In this document: positions 38,545 through 47,952 of the stretch, in pieces
Layout of the letters: the number at the start of each line of letters is the position of its first letter
Numbering within the stretch: the stretch's first letter is position 1
Assembly: GCA_022448265.1 (NCBI GenBank)
Contig: JAKVCC010000012.1
Coordinates: 1-64,000, forward strand
DNA length: 64,000 nt
Direction: 5' to 3'
Source: Pirellulales bacterium
Lineage (GTDB): Bacteria; Planctomycetota; Planctomycetia; Pirellulales; Lacipirellulaceae
Made by a program: the position numbers and the translations under genes
Notes under the pieces: model-generated
What the model was told of the DNA's origin: nothing
The model's database searches: none
The model's input: only the letters and a program-made list of their open reading frames with translations

Positions 38545-39861
38545 ATGGATTCGAAAACGCAAAGTCTTTACCGCCGTGCTAAAAAGCGGATACCGGGCGG
38601 TACTCAACTTCTGAGCAAACGCCCAGAGAACCAGGCACCTAGCCAGTGGCCTGCGTATTTTTGCGAGGCACGTGGCTGCGAAGTTTGGGACCTTGAAGGC
38701 CGCCATTACTACGATATGTCGACAGGAGGAGTAGGTAGCTGCCTGCTAGGGTTTGGGAACCCGGACGTCACGGCCGCTGTGCAACAGCGGATCAGCCGTG
38801 GCTCAATGTGTTCGCTCAATCCTCCCGAAGAAGTGCAGCTAGCCGACGAGCTTATCGACATCCATCCTTGGGCCGAACAAGCTAGATTCACCAGAACGGG
38901 TGGCGAGGCTATGGCGGTGGCTGTCCGCATTGCCCGAGCAACGACGAGGCGGTCAACGGTTGCAGTCTGCGGGTACCATGGTTGGCACGACTGGTACCTG
39001 GCTGCCAATTTGGGCGAGGGCGATGGGCTTGCCGGGGGGTTGATGCCTGGGTTGGAGCCCCGTGGCGTTCCGGCAGAGCTGCGCGGTACCGCGGTCCCCT
39101 TCCACTTCAATCGGCCAGAAGAGGTCGAGGAGATTTTTCGCCGTCATGGTGATCGTCTAGCGGCGGTAGTGATGGAACCAGCCCGCTACCAGGACCCAGA
39201 GCCGGGCTTTCTTGAAATGATTCGCGAAGGGGCACATCGGTGTGGTGCCTTGCTGGTACTAGATGAAATAACGATTGGGTGGCGTTTGCATCTGGGCGGG
39301 GGACACCTGAAGTTCGGAGTCGATCCGGATATAGCCGTGTTTGCCAAGGCGCTTGGCAACGGTCACCCCATCGGTGCGGTGATCGGAACCGAAGAGGCAA
39401 TGGAGGGTGCGCACGAATCATTCATCAGTAGCACCTATTGGACGGAGAGTGTTGGCCCGGTAGCGGCTCTTGCCACGCTCGCGCAAATGCGCAGCATCGA
39501 TGTTCCAGCCCATGTGGCCCAAGTTGGAACTGCGATCATCCAACATTGGCAGCGGTCGGCGAGCCAGCAAGGGATACCGATCGTAACCGGTGAAAGTTAT
39601 CCGTGTCTCGCCACGTTCAGTTTTGAGCACGAGCTATCCCAAGAACTTCGAACACTGTACACACAGCTAATGCTGGAACGCGGATTTCTAGCCGGACCGG
39701 TCATCTATCCGACGCTCGCTCACACAGGTGAGATTGTCGCTAAATACACCAGTGCGATTGACCAGGTGTTTGAGAAGATCAAGCAATCACTTGAAACCGG
39801 CAAGATAACTGAGGCGCTGAAGGGTCCTGTCGCACATAGAGGTTTTCAGCGGCTGACATAG
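38545..39861 (+). CDS. Class III aminotransferase (glutamate-1-semialdehyde aminomutase-like)
   Basis: YRRAKKRIPGGTQLLSKRPENQAPSQWPAYFCEARGCEVWDLEGRHYYDMSTGGVGSCLLGFGNPDV, RFTRTGGEAMAVAVRIARA, LLVLDEITIGWRLHLGG, FAKALGNGHPIGAVIGTEEAM. Confidence 0.94.
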   Translation: MDSKTQSLYRRAKKRIPGGTQLLSKRPENQAPSQWPAYFCEARGCEVWDLEGRHYYDMSTGGVGSCLLGFGNPDVTAAVQQRISRGSMCSLNPPEEVQLADELIDIHPWAEQARFTRTGGEAMAVAVRIARATTRRSTVAVCGYHGWHDWYLAANLGEGDGLAGGLMPGLEPRGVPAELRGTAVPFHFNRPEEVEEIFRRHGDRLAAVVMEPARYQDPEPGFLEMIREGAHRCGALLVLDEITIGWRLHLGGGHLKFGVDPDIAVFAKALGNGHPIGAVIGTEEAMEGAHESFISSTYWTESVGPVAALATLAQMRSIDVPAHVAQVGTAIIQHWQRSASQQGIPIVTGESYPCLATFSFEHELSQELRTLYTQLMLERGFLAGPVIYPTLAHTGEIVAKYTSAIDQVFEKIKQSLETGKITEALKGPVAHRGFQRLT

Positions 39862-40001
39862 GTGGAATTGCCAGCGCGCTGCGGATTGACGCTGATTTCG
39901 CGAAATCGCACCACAGGCTGTAGGTATCGCGCTGCAAGCACAAGGCAAGATTGCCGAGTCTAAGGAGAATTTTCGTCGAGCACCGCACATCAATCCCAAC
40001 T

Positions 40002-40031
40002 AAAAAAAAGACAGGTGCATATTTGGCACCC
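40002..40031 (-). terminator. Possible weak intrinsic terminator (minus strand)
   Basis: Minus strand GGTGC-CAAATAT-GCACC followed by TGTCTTTTTTTT; stem only 5 bp. Confidence 0.35.
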
Positions 40032-40301
40032 GCTTTCTCAAGTCATCAGACGCAGTGAAAAAAAGGTTGGGCACTAGGCAATAGAAGATGATTCTCGATG
40101 GGAAAATCTCAAGGGTTTTTGTGAGGATTGTTTTGAAGGCTTTATATTTCTTGTCCTTAGAAAACATCCGCTTTCGCCCTGTTTTCCGCAGCAGGATGTG
40201 AGGCAAGAGCCTGCCGGGCGCGTGGCTCGCAGTCCTCAGCTCGAGATCATTTTTTGCACCGCATTAGCGCTGGCAATATATGTATCTGTCCCCTTTTCTA
40301 T

Positions 40302-41474
40302 TTATTTCGGTTCGTACAACTGCGAGATTGGAAATACGCGCCAACGCTCTACAGAGCCTGCTCCCTCGGGAGGACTTGCAGCGTATCGAATAAAGACCTT
40401 TTTCTTGGATAAGTAAATTCTTCCGTAATGGTAGTGCATGAAACCATCGGGGATGTTGCCCATCAAGTTGTCTCGCCCACTGCTGCCGCGGATCATCGGC
40501 TGCAATGGAGGTGGTTTTACCCACGCACTTTTTTGGAGTCCTGGGCTAAGCCCTAGAGTCTGCACGTTTTCCCATGTTAGGCCGTCATCTTTGGAGATGG
40601 CGATTGCGAGTCGCCCGCGCCGATACCCATTGCTGATTTCTTCGGCCGACACCATGTTCCACAACAATACCAAGTCGCCCGTTTCCGGCAATCGCCTTAG
40701 CGCACAAGGAGAATTCGACATGGCAATGCTTGTCGCCCGGACCTTCATCCAATGTTCGCCACCGTCTTCGCTCGTGCTTTGCAGGATGCGTCCACAACTG
40801 GAACGCATGAAGCACAGGAGGTGCCCGTCTTTGAGTTCGACTACGACTGGTTCTTCGCAAGTTACATGCCCCTGGAGACCGTCTTGGAAATATCCCATCA
40901 TGAATCCCCTGCCTTGGTCGTTCACGCTACAGCGCCAAGAGTTGCCTTCGTCATCGCTATAGCAGACGAAGCTCCCCGACATCTCCGGGTGGTGCGTATG
41001 CGTTTCCAGGCGAATTACCGCCCCTTTCCACCTGGCGTATCCGCCACGCTCATTGACGTCGAAATCGGGATGCTTTCCGTACATTCCCAGGTAGTACGGC
41101 ACCACAATCCGGCCTTGATTGCGCGCAGATTGGAGCTGGATCGCCACATCGTCAAGTTTTGAGCTCAGTTTGAATGGACTGATCTGGCCGCCGCGCTGCC
41201 AGCTTTTTCCACCATCGGCCGAAGTCTCTGCATGATTGTCACGTTCGCGGAACAGCTTGCCGGAGAGCAGTCGCAGGTGCTGTGGACGCTCGTTTTTGTG
41301 GGCTGCAAACGATAGTTCGCTGGCCAGCCGCGGCTCATTGGCCGCCACATCATTTGCCGCAATTGGCAATAAAAGGCAAACGCCTGAAATGACCCAATTC
41401 AACGATAATTCAATACCATTATGTTTTTTCACGATAACTTTCCCGTTAACAATTGGCGCTGAGTGGCGCGCCAA
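40302..41474 (-). CDS. Exo-alpha-sialidase / BNR-repeat secreted protein
   Basis: Signal-like N-terminus and four Asp-box motifs: TSADGGKSW, YSDDEGNSW, TSEDGGEHW, ISKDDGLTW. Confidence 0.88.
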   Translation of the reverse strand: MARHSAPIVNGKVIVKKHNGIELSLNWVISGVCLLLPIAANDVAANEPRLASELSFAAHKNERPQHLRLLSGKLFRERDNHAETSADGGKSWQRGGQISPFKLSSKLDDVAIQLQSARNQGRIVVPYYLGMYGKHPDFDVNERGGYARWKGAVIRLETHTHHPEMSGSFVCYSDDEGNSWRCSVNDQGRGFMMGYFQDGLQGHVTCEEPVVVELKDGHLLCFMRSSCGRILQSTSEDGGEHWMKVRATSIAMSNSPCALRRLPETGDLVLLWNMVSAEEISNGYRRGRLAIAISKDDGLTWENVQTLGLSPGLQKSAWVKPPPLQPMIRGSSGRDNLMGNIPDGFMHYHYGRIYLSKKKVFIRYAASPPEGAGSVERWRVFPISQLYEPK

Positions 41475-41736
41475 TATGTCTCCAAGCAGAGTGAGGAGAC
41501 AAGGTAGTGAAATGACGTGGGCGCCGCTGATCGAGGTTTCATTATGAATTCTAAGAATTATTCAGACAACCGGCCCTCCAAAAAAGGCACGCCATTCACT
41601 AAAGTTACTAAGGAGCGAATCTTGTCCGTGTCGGATTGGCTGGCTAGGGCAACCAGGGGTTACAGCGGTTGAAACAGTAGCTGAGGCGAGGCAGGCAACA
41701 GCAGGCATTCAAATAACGCTTTCATGGATCACACCT

Positions 41737-44019
41737 ATGATCAAAAAAATGATTTTGGCTTTTTCAACCAGCGCGGTGTGCCTGGCCACAGTTGTCCCTT
41801 TATTCCTTTCAGCGACTGCGTATGCCGGCAACCTGATCGTTAATGGTGATTTTAGTCAGGGCAAGCCCGGCAACGAGGTTTTTGGCTGGACATTGGATTT
41901 AGCAGAAGATCAGCCAGGCGGATGCAAAGTGGTAGAAGGTCGTGATGCGGAAAGCCGTGACTTGCGACTGTTCAATGACAAGCGTGGTGAATCGTTTGTT
42001 AGTCAGACAGTGGCTGTCCGGCCGTGGCGGTGGTACGTGGCAGAGGTGTGGGTTAATACCGACCAGATGGTCAGTCCTGATGCCCGCGTCTATTTAAAGA
42101 ATGGACGCAAGCGGGGTCAGTGGCAGTACTATATGGACCATTTTCACAAGCCGCCGTCCGGATGGCGCGTGATACGGGCGTTTGATCACTCAGGAGACAG
42201 TGATCAGTTGACCTTAGAGATTGGTGGTACGGGTTTTAGCGGCGCGCTACTCATCGGCCAGCCGGTTGTCCGCGAGTGCAGCCTCGTCGAAGCGGTATCA
42301 TATCACTTCAAGCCAAATCCCCGCCGTCCGGGCATTTACGGTCCTCCAGTCAACGCCCAGAAGGGGCAGCCTGGGTACGCCTTCTTGCGGAGCAATGTTC
42401 GACGGGTCGCACGTGACTTCCCAAATGCGCTTAGGATTTCAATGGATCTTCCGGAGTCGGAGGATGGGGACCCCAGGATCTCGTTGTGGTTGCCACCGGG
42501 CGTTCGCTTCTTGAAGTTGAGGCCGCATGGCGGTGGAAAGAGGCCGCCTAAGGTGACGAAGTTACCGATGGGTGCGCACGCCCCGGGTGGCCAGCATCTC
42601 GAGCTCTTTACCGGACGCGGTGAAGGCAATCTGCTGGTTGAGTCGGATCTTGATCCGGGTGAACGTGCTACCGGGTACGTGTCCTACGAGTGGAATGGCG
42701 GTTATCAACTACCCCGCCCCGTGTTCTTTGAAGGCGTGGAATTGCCGAGCATCGCCGCTCCGAAACGGATTGTCACTGCGCTCGATGCCTATAGCGCCGC
42801 GTACCTGAACTGGGAGAATCTTCGACCCAATCTTACCGGCCAGGAGGCGATGGTCCGCGACCTGCAGCGTATGGGTTTTAATCGTCTGCAATTGTGGGGT
42901 GGCGACCCCAGGCCTTACGCCCAATTGGGGATTGAGGCGGGCTCCTCTTACGGAGGCAGCTTTGCCGTCGATCCGAAAAAATTTCCCGAATCAGGCGCCG
43001 TCACATTCGGTGGAGAGCGCAGTGCAGAAGTGATGTGCCCTTCGTATCGGGGGCCTGGGTTTGTAGAGAACGAGTGGATCGAGCAATTGAAAAAAACTGC
43101 GGCGGTCAGCTCATCGGTGAACCTGGACGATGAGGTTTACCTGATGAGTGGTATCGGTCCGGAGATCTGTTTTTGCGATCGTTGTATTAGTCGTTGGAAC
43201 ACGTGGTTGGGTACTCACCAGCCAGGCTTGAACGATATATCCCCGCAGGAATTCTTCCAGCGGGCACACAGGTATCCAAAACACTATGAAGCATGGCTGC
43301 GCTTTCGCTGTGCGCTGGTGGCGGAGCGGTACGGCATCTTGCGGGAAATCTTTTTAGAGGCGGTCAAGCAATCTGGTGTAAAGACCACCCCGGCGCCAGA
43401 ATTTGGGGCGTTCACCGGCGAGGAGATGTTGATCGGACTTTCCTCTGTAGGGGCCTTGAGTGGGGTACTCGACTTTATTTCGCCGATGATTTATCGGGAT
43501 GCCAATGGTGTGCGCGAAGAAGTCCATGAACTTGCTCCGCTCAGCCAAGGGAAGTTGGTGGTATGCCTAGCACCTGGCTACAACATTAGTTTGCCCGGGG
43601 ACGCTCGGTCGCAGGTACTCGAAGCCGTCATGGGGGGGGCCAAGGGTTTTGTCGCGTGGAATTTGGATATTGGTCCCATCACCACCGGTCACCTGGCAGA
43701 TATGTCTGAGGCGATAAAGATGTTTGCTCCCGTCGAAGATGTCATTTTGGACGGCGAGGTTGATTTGGGATATGTCGCTGACAGGGATTCAACAAATCTA
43801 CTGGCCCGAAAACAGGGGGACGAGCGTGTTCTGCTTGTCTCAGACTATTCACCGGGCGCTCGGCAGATAATGGTGACAGTCTTGGGCCAGTCTCAGCTCC
43901 AAGTGATTGATCTTTTTTCCGATGAAGTGGTCGCGAGCCTAAATGCGACAGAGCGTAGCTTCGCGGTCAATGTTAGGGACTATTTTCAGGCGAGGCTTTT
44001 CCACCTGAAGCCGTACTAA
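41737..44019 (+). CDS. Secreted glycoside-hydrolase-like protein (N-terminal carbohydrate-binding-like region + TIM-barrel-like region)
   Basis: Signal peptide MIKKMILAFSTSAVCLATVVPLFLSATAYA; NLIVNGDFSQG...; GIGPEICFCDRCISRWNTWL...; ISPMIYRDANGVREEVHELAPL; AVMGGAKGFVAWNLDIGP. Confidence 0.7.
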   Translation: MIKKMILAFSTSAVCLATVVPLFLSATAYAGNLIVNGDFSQGKPGNEVFGWTLDLAEDQPGGCKVVEGRDAESRDLRLFNDKRGESFVSQTVAVRPWRWYVAEVWVNTDQMVSPDARVYLKNGRKRGQWQYYMDHFHKPPSGWRVIRAFDHSGDSDQLTLEIGGTGFSGALLIGQPVVRECSLVEAVSYHFKPNPRRPGIYGPPVNAQKGQPGYAFLRSNVRRVARDFPNALRISMDLPESEDGDPRISLWLPPGVRFLKLRPHGGGKRPPKVTKLPMGAHAPGGQHLELFTGRGEGNLLVESDLDPGERATGYVSYEWNGGYQLPRPVFFEGVELPSIAAPKRIVTALDAYSAAYLNWENLRPNLTGQEAMVRDLQRMGFNRLQLWGGDPRPYAQLGIEAGSSYGGSFAVDPKKFPESGAVTFGGERSAEVMCPSYRGPGFVENEWIEQLKKTAAVSSSVNLDDEVYLMSGIGPEICFCDRCISRWNTWLGTHQPGLNDISPQEFFQRAHRYPKHYEAWLRFRCALVAERYGILREIFLEAVKQSGVKTTPAPEFGAFTGEEMLIGLSSVGALSGVLDFISPMIYRDANGVREEVHELAPLSQGKLVVCLAPGYNISLPGDARSQVLEAVMGGAKGFVAWNLDIGPITTGHLADMSEAIKMFAPVEDVILDGEVDLGYVADRDSTNLLARKQGDERVLLVSDYSPGARQIMVTVLGQSQLQVIDLFSDEVVASLNATERSFAVNVRDYFQARLFHLKPY

Positions 44020-44044
44020 CACCTGCTCCAAGGAAATCATCCGC

Positions 44045-44914
44045 GTGTTACCGGACGTCAAACCATACGACCTTGAAAAAATCGTCCCCATCCGGGGGCT
44101 GGACCATCCGGAGTCGATCGGTGTTGGCCCTGACGGCGTCGCCTACACAACCGGCACCGGTTGTCAGGTGTATCAGATCGATCTGAACAACAACACCTAC
44201 GAACAGTTTGCCCGCACCGACCATCGCTGTCTCGGGAGCGTCGTCGATGCCACGGGAAATATGTACGCGGCGCACACGATCGCTGGAAACGTACTCAAAA
44301 TAACACCTGCAGGCGAAGTGAGTGTTTACGCAACGCTCCCCAGAGGAAATAGTCTTCCCTGCGCCAACTACCCAGCGTTTGACCGTCAGGGCCACATGTA
44401 CCTGTCTGATAGCGGCGACTGGTCGGGCGCGTGTAATGGTCATATCTACAAGATTCCACCTGGCGGTGGAGAGGCACAGTTATGGTTTCCCGAGCCGGTC
44501 GACACACCCAATGCTATCGCTCTGGACGCTGAGGAGAAGTCCCTTTTTTTTGTAGAGACGTTTGGCAACTCGGTATCGCGCGTCGCCATCAATGGCGATG
44601 GATCAGCTGGCCGGCGTGAGCAAGTTGTGCATCTACCGCGCCACATCCCTGATGGAATCGCTATTGATGAATCGGGCCGGATCTGGATTGCCTGCCATCG
44701 GCCCGACAGGATCTACTATTTTGACTTGGAAACAAGGCGACTGGAGATATTTGCCGACGATTGGCGCGGGCATTTTCTTCGCGGGCCAACCGATGTTGCG
44801 TTTGCTGGAGCCAACCGCGACATCTTATTGGCTGCATCTCTAGATAACTTGGTTGTCCATCGCTTCGACAACGTGGGCGTCAAGGGCCTGCGCTTAAATC
44901 ATCCCAAGCTTTAA
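44045..44914 (+). CDS. SMP-30/gluconolactonase/LRE family protein (GTG start)
   Basis: GLDHPESIGVGPDGVAYTTGTGCQVYQIDL, TPNAIALDAEEKSLFFVETFGNSVSRVAINGDG, HIPDGIAIDESGRIWIACHRPDRIYYFD. Confidence 0.93.
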   Translation: MLPDVKPYDLEKIVPIRGLDHPESIGVGPDGVAYTTGTGCQVYQIDLNNNTYEQFARTDHRCLGSVVDATGNMYAAHTIAGNVLKITPAGEVSVYATLPRGNSLPCANYPAFDRQGHMYLSDSGDWSGACNGHIYKIPPGGGEAQLWFPEPVDTPNAIALDAEEKSLFFVETFGNSVSRVAINGDGSAGRREQVVHLPRHIPDGIAIDESGRIWIACHRPDRIYYFDLETRRLEIFADDWRGHFLRGPTDVAFAGANRDILLAASLDNLVVHRFDNVGVKGLRLNHPKL

Positions 44915-44921
44915 AAAGACA

Positions 44922-45971
44922 ATGGCAATTTCTCACGAAAAACTGCGCGTCGGGCTAATTGGTACTGGTAGTTTTGGGCCAAATTTTGCGACGTACATCA
45001 CAGAGCATGCCGATTTGGTTGCCGTTTGTGATCCGAATCCGGCTGGTCGGGATGAATTCGCTAAGCAAACCGGGCTCAGACTTCCTGAGTTTGATCATCA
45101 CGAGGGGCTGCTCGAGGCGGCGGATGTGGACGCCGTGGTCATCTGCAGTCCGAATGCGACGCACAAGGAAATCGCGGTTGCAGCGGCTGAGCAAGGCAAG
45201 CATGTTTTTTGTGAAAAGGCGATGGCCACTTGCGTGCCCGACTGCTGGGAGATGGTTCGTGCTTGTGACAAGGCGAATACTCGGCTCATGGTTGGCCACA
45301 AGCGGCGCCTTCGCCCACCTTGGGCGCGGATGATTGAATTGCGCAAAGAACTAGGTGATGTGTTGGCGATTACGTCCTGTGGCTACTTCGATTCGCGGCC
45401 CTATCCGTTTGCCGAAAGCTGGTGGAGATTTCGCGACAAATCGGGCGGGACGTTGATGGTTTCGGGCGTTCACGTCGTTGATTGGATGCGTGCCATGTGT
45501 GGGGATGTAGCCTCGGTTCGTGCATTGGCCGCTCCGCAAGCCGACCGACGGTACGACTTTCCTGATACGCTTCATGTGGCACTGGAATTTAATTCGGGGG
45601 CAGTCGCCTCGCTGAGCGTGTCGCTAGTTTACCCGCCGCTCAAGTTCCGCGAGTCGGGTGGACCACAGGTCGTTTATCAAGACGGTGGTGCGCGGCTGGT
45701 CGCGCAGATGGAGCAGTTGGACCTCTACTGGCAGCGGCAGGACGAGGCAGAGTCACACTTTGAGCAGTTTGACGACATTGGTATCGATCACGCTTTTAGC
45801 CAAGAGTTTGGCGACTTTGTCCGTTGGGTGGCTGACGCAGATTACGAACCCTGTTTGACTTGGCGAGAAGGACTCCGCTGTGTGGAGGTGATGGAGGCCG
45901 CCCACCGCTCGGCCGACGAAGGCGGTTCGATCATTCGGCTGCCCCTGTATCCGGAGCTAGAGATAACTTGA
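44922..45971 (+). CDS. Gfo/Idh/MocA family oxidoreductase
   Basis: LRVGLIGTGSFGPNFATYITEHADLVAVCDPN, DAVVICSPNATHKEIAVAAAEQGKHVFCEKAMA. Confidence 0.95.
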   Translation: MAISHEKLRVGLIGTGSFGPNFATYITEHADLVAVCDPNPAGRDEFAKQTGLRLPEFDHHEGLLEAADVDAVVICSPNATHKEIAVAAAEQGKHVFCEKAMATCVPDCWEMVRACDKANTRLMVGHKRRLRPPWARMIELRKELGDVLAITSCGYFDSRPYPFAESWWRFRDKSGGTLMVSGVHVVDWMRAMCGDVASVRALAAPQADRRYDFPDTLHVALEFNSGAVASLSVSLVYPPLKFRESGGPQVVYQDGGARLVAQMEQLDLYWQRQDEAESHFEQFDDIGIDHAFSQEFGDFVRWVADADYEPCLTWREGLRCVEVMEAAHRSADEGGSIIRLPLYPELEIT

Positions 45972-46042
45972 CGACATGCAAGTCCACTCACAAACATCGA
46001 TTTTTTCAAGAGGAGTAGTTATTTTGGGAAACACAAGTCCAG

Positions 46043-46996
46043 ATGCCGAATAACGAGCAAACTGCCCAGCCGAAGATCGCTGTGATTGGTGCTACCAGTG
46101 TTGACATCACGATCCGCGAAGCCCCGGATTGGATGGGGCATACTGGACGCGACATCTATACGCGGGAGTCCATGCACGCTCTTGAGGCCCCAATAGAGAT
46201 GGGACTCGGCGGCAATGGTGGAGCCGCGGCGTATGTGCTTGGCAAATTGGGCTTGCCCGTAGAGCTCTTAACGTCGATCGGTACTGATGCACCTGGGCAA
46301 CTGGTCCGCGGCTGGTTGCAGCAGGCTGGCGTTCGGTCCATAGAGACGATGCCTGCCGATTCGACGATGGTTGCTCTCTCGGCAGTCGACGGTCAAGGGA
46401 AACGACAGGGTTGTCTGCAACATCCTGGTGCCAAGCTCGATTGGTTGGTATCGGCGAGCGACACGGAGGCCGCATGGCTGCTGGTTATGGTTCATTCGTT
46501 GGTCACGCCAGACGAACTACAAACGGTACATCAGACGATGCGGAAATTTCGTCAGGCGGATCGCTTGATCGCCTTGGACTCTGGGATGGGATGGATCTTG
46601 AATCGTGCCGAACCGAAACGGATACACGCTCTGTGGGGGCATGCGCACGTTGTAATTGGCACATTGGACGAATTGTCGCATTGGACTGGTAAGAAGGATC
46701 CCGAGTCGGTCGCCCAGGACATTCTGGGGCACGGTGCCGCGCACGTCGTCATCAAAATGGGTGCAGACGGCGCCTCCTACCAATCTGCGGTTTATGCCTT
46801 CAGTCATCAGCCGGCTATTTCTATCGCGCGGTCTGATCGCAGTATCGGAGCTGGCGACGCGTTTGCTGGGGCGCTAGTGGGCTCGTTGGCCACAGGCCAA
46901 CCTCTTCCTATTGCAGTGACAAATGCGCAGCACGTTGCGGCCCAAGTTGTTGAGTCCGGGCGAGGCGTGTTGGCGATTTCTCCCGTTAATTCATAG
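46043..46996 (+). CDS. PfkB-family carbohydrate kinase
   Basis: KIAVIGATSVDITI..., MGLGGNGGAAAYVLGKLGLPVELLTSIGTDAPGQLVRGWLQQAGV, C-terminal SIGAGDAFAGALVGSLATGQPL. Confidence 0.95.
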   Translation: MPNNEQTAQPKIAVIGATSVDITIREAPDWMGHTGRDIYTRESMHALEAPIEMGLGGNGGAAAYVLGKLGLPVELLTSIGTDAPGQLVRGWLQQAGVRSIETMPADSTMVALSAVDGQGKRQGCLQHPGAKLDWLVSASDTEAAWLLVMVHSLVTPDELQTVHQTMRKFRQADRLIALDSGMGWILNRAEPKRIHALWGHAHVVIGTLDELSHWTGKKDPESVAQDILGHGAAHVVIKMGADGASYQSAVYAFSHQPAISIARSDRSIGAGDAFAGALVGSLATGQPLPIAVTNAQHVAAQVVESGRGVLAISPVNS

Positions 46997-47016
46997 TTAA
47001 TCATTTCGGAGTTAAT

Positions 47017-47802
47017 ATGAAAACTTTTAGTCAGCGATTGAAGGCGGGCGAAGTTGTATTCGGCGCGACCGTCATGGAATATTTACGGCCGTCCTTGGTT
47101 AAGACATTTTGCAACGCTGGTTTTGACTATCTCTTTATTGAGAACGAGCACGCTCTGTTTAGCCAAGAGCGTCTGTCTGATTTTATCCTCTGCGCTAGGG
47201 ATCATGGATTGGCGGTGGTTGTCAAAACGGGCCAACTTGAGCGAGCTGCTACCGCCAGGCTTTTGGAGGCTGGGGCCTTGGGTATCCAGCTGCCGCGTAC
47301 CGAATGCTTATCCGACCTGGAGCAGCTGCAAAGTTTTATGAAATATCCGCCTCATGGCACACGGGCCAGCGCTACTGGCTACGGAAATAGTGCCTATGTG
47401 AAGCCCACCAACAAACGGCAGTGGTACGACCAGATGAACGAGGAGACGTTTCTCGTAGCCCATATCGAAACGCGCAAGGGTGTCGAGAATATCGACCAGA
47501 TCGTCTCATTGCCCGGACTTGACATCTGTTTGGTGGGCACCAGCGACCTGAGTCTCGATTACGGTAGGCCAGGCGATTATACCAGCGACGAGTCGCGCGC
47601 ACTCATTCAGCAGGTTTTTGATGCGGCTCGCCATCAGGGCGTGGCATGCGGTATCCCAGCCAGCGATTATGACTCGGTGAAATACTGGATCGAGCACGGC
47701 GTCCAGTTTTTTGAATGTGCGACCGAGATAGACCTGATTCGTTCTGCAGCAGGCCGTCTCATCAACGATCTCCACCGCGCCCGTGAGGCTTGTGCGAGGT
47801 AA
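47017..47802 (+). CDS. HpcH/HpaI aldolase family protein (second copy)
   Basis: MKTFSQRLKAGEVVFGATVMEYLRPSLVKTFCNAGFDYLFIENEHALFSQERLSDFI, GALGIQLPRTECLSDLEQLQSFMKYPPHGTRASATGYG, VGTSDLSLDYGRPGDY. Confidence 0.93.
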   Translation: MKTFSQRLKAGEVVFGATVMEYLRPSLVKTFCNAGFDYLFIENEHALFSQERLSDFILCARDHGLAVVVKTGQLERAATARLLEAGALGIQLPRTECLSDLEQLQSFMKYPPHGTRASATGYGNSAYVKPTNKRQWYDQMNEETFLVAHIETRKGVENIDQIVSLPGLDICLVGTSDLSLDYGRPGDYTSDESRALIQQVFDAARHQGVACGIPASDYDSVKYWIEHGVQFFECATEIDLIRSAAGRLINDLHRAREACAR

Positions 47803-47878
47803 CGGGTGCAGGTTCTCCAATGGCGTGTTTTTGGCTTCGTTGGACAGGATTATATCGAAGTAAGTTTTCTTAGCTGCT

Positions 47879-47926
47879 TGGGTGAAAACATTAAGCCAAA
47901 ATGAAATAAGCTTTCCACCCTTTTTT
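47879..47926 (+). terminator. Possible intrinsic terminator after the HpcH aldolase gene
   Basis: gggtgaaa ... tttccaccc imperfect stem (one bulge) immediately followed by TTTTTTCCCTTTT; the spacing between arms is long. Confidence 0.35.
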
Positions 47927-47952
47927 CCCTTTTCAAAGAGGCCTGACCACTT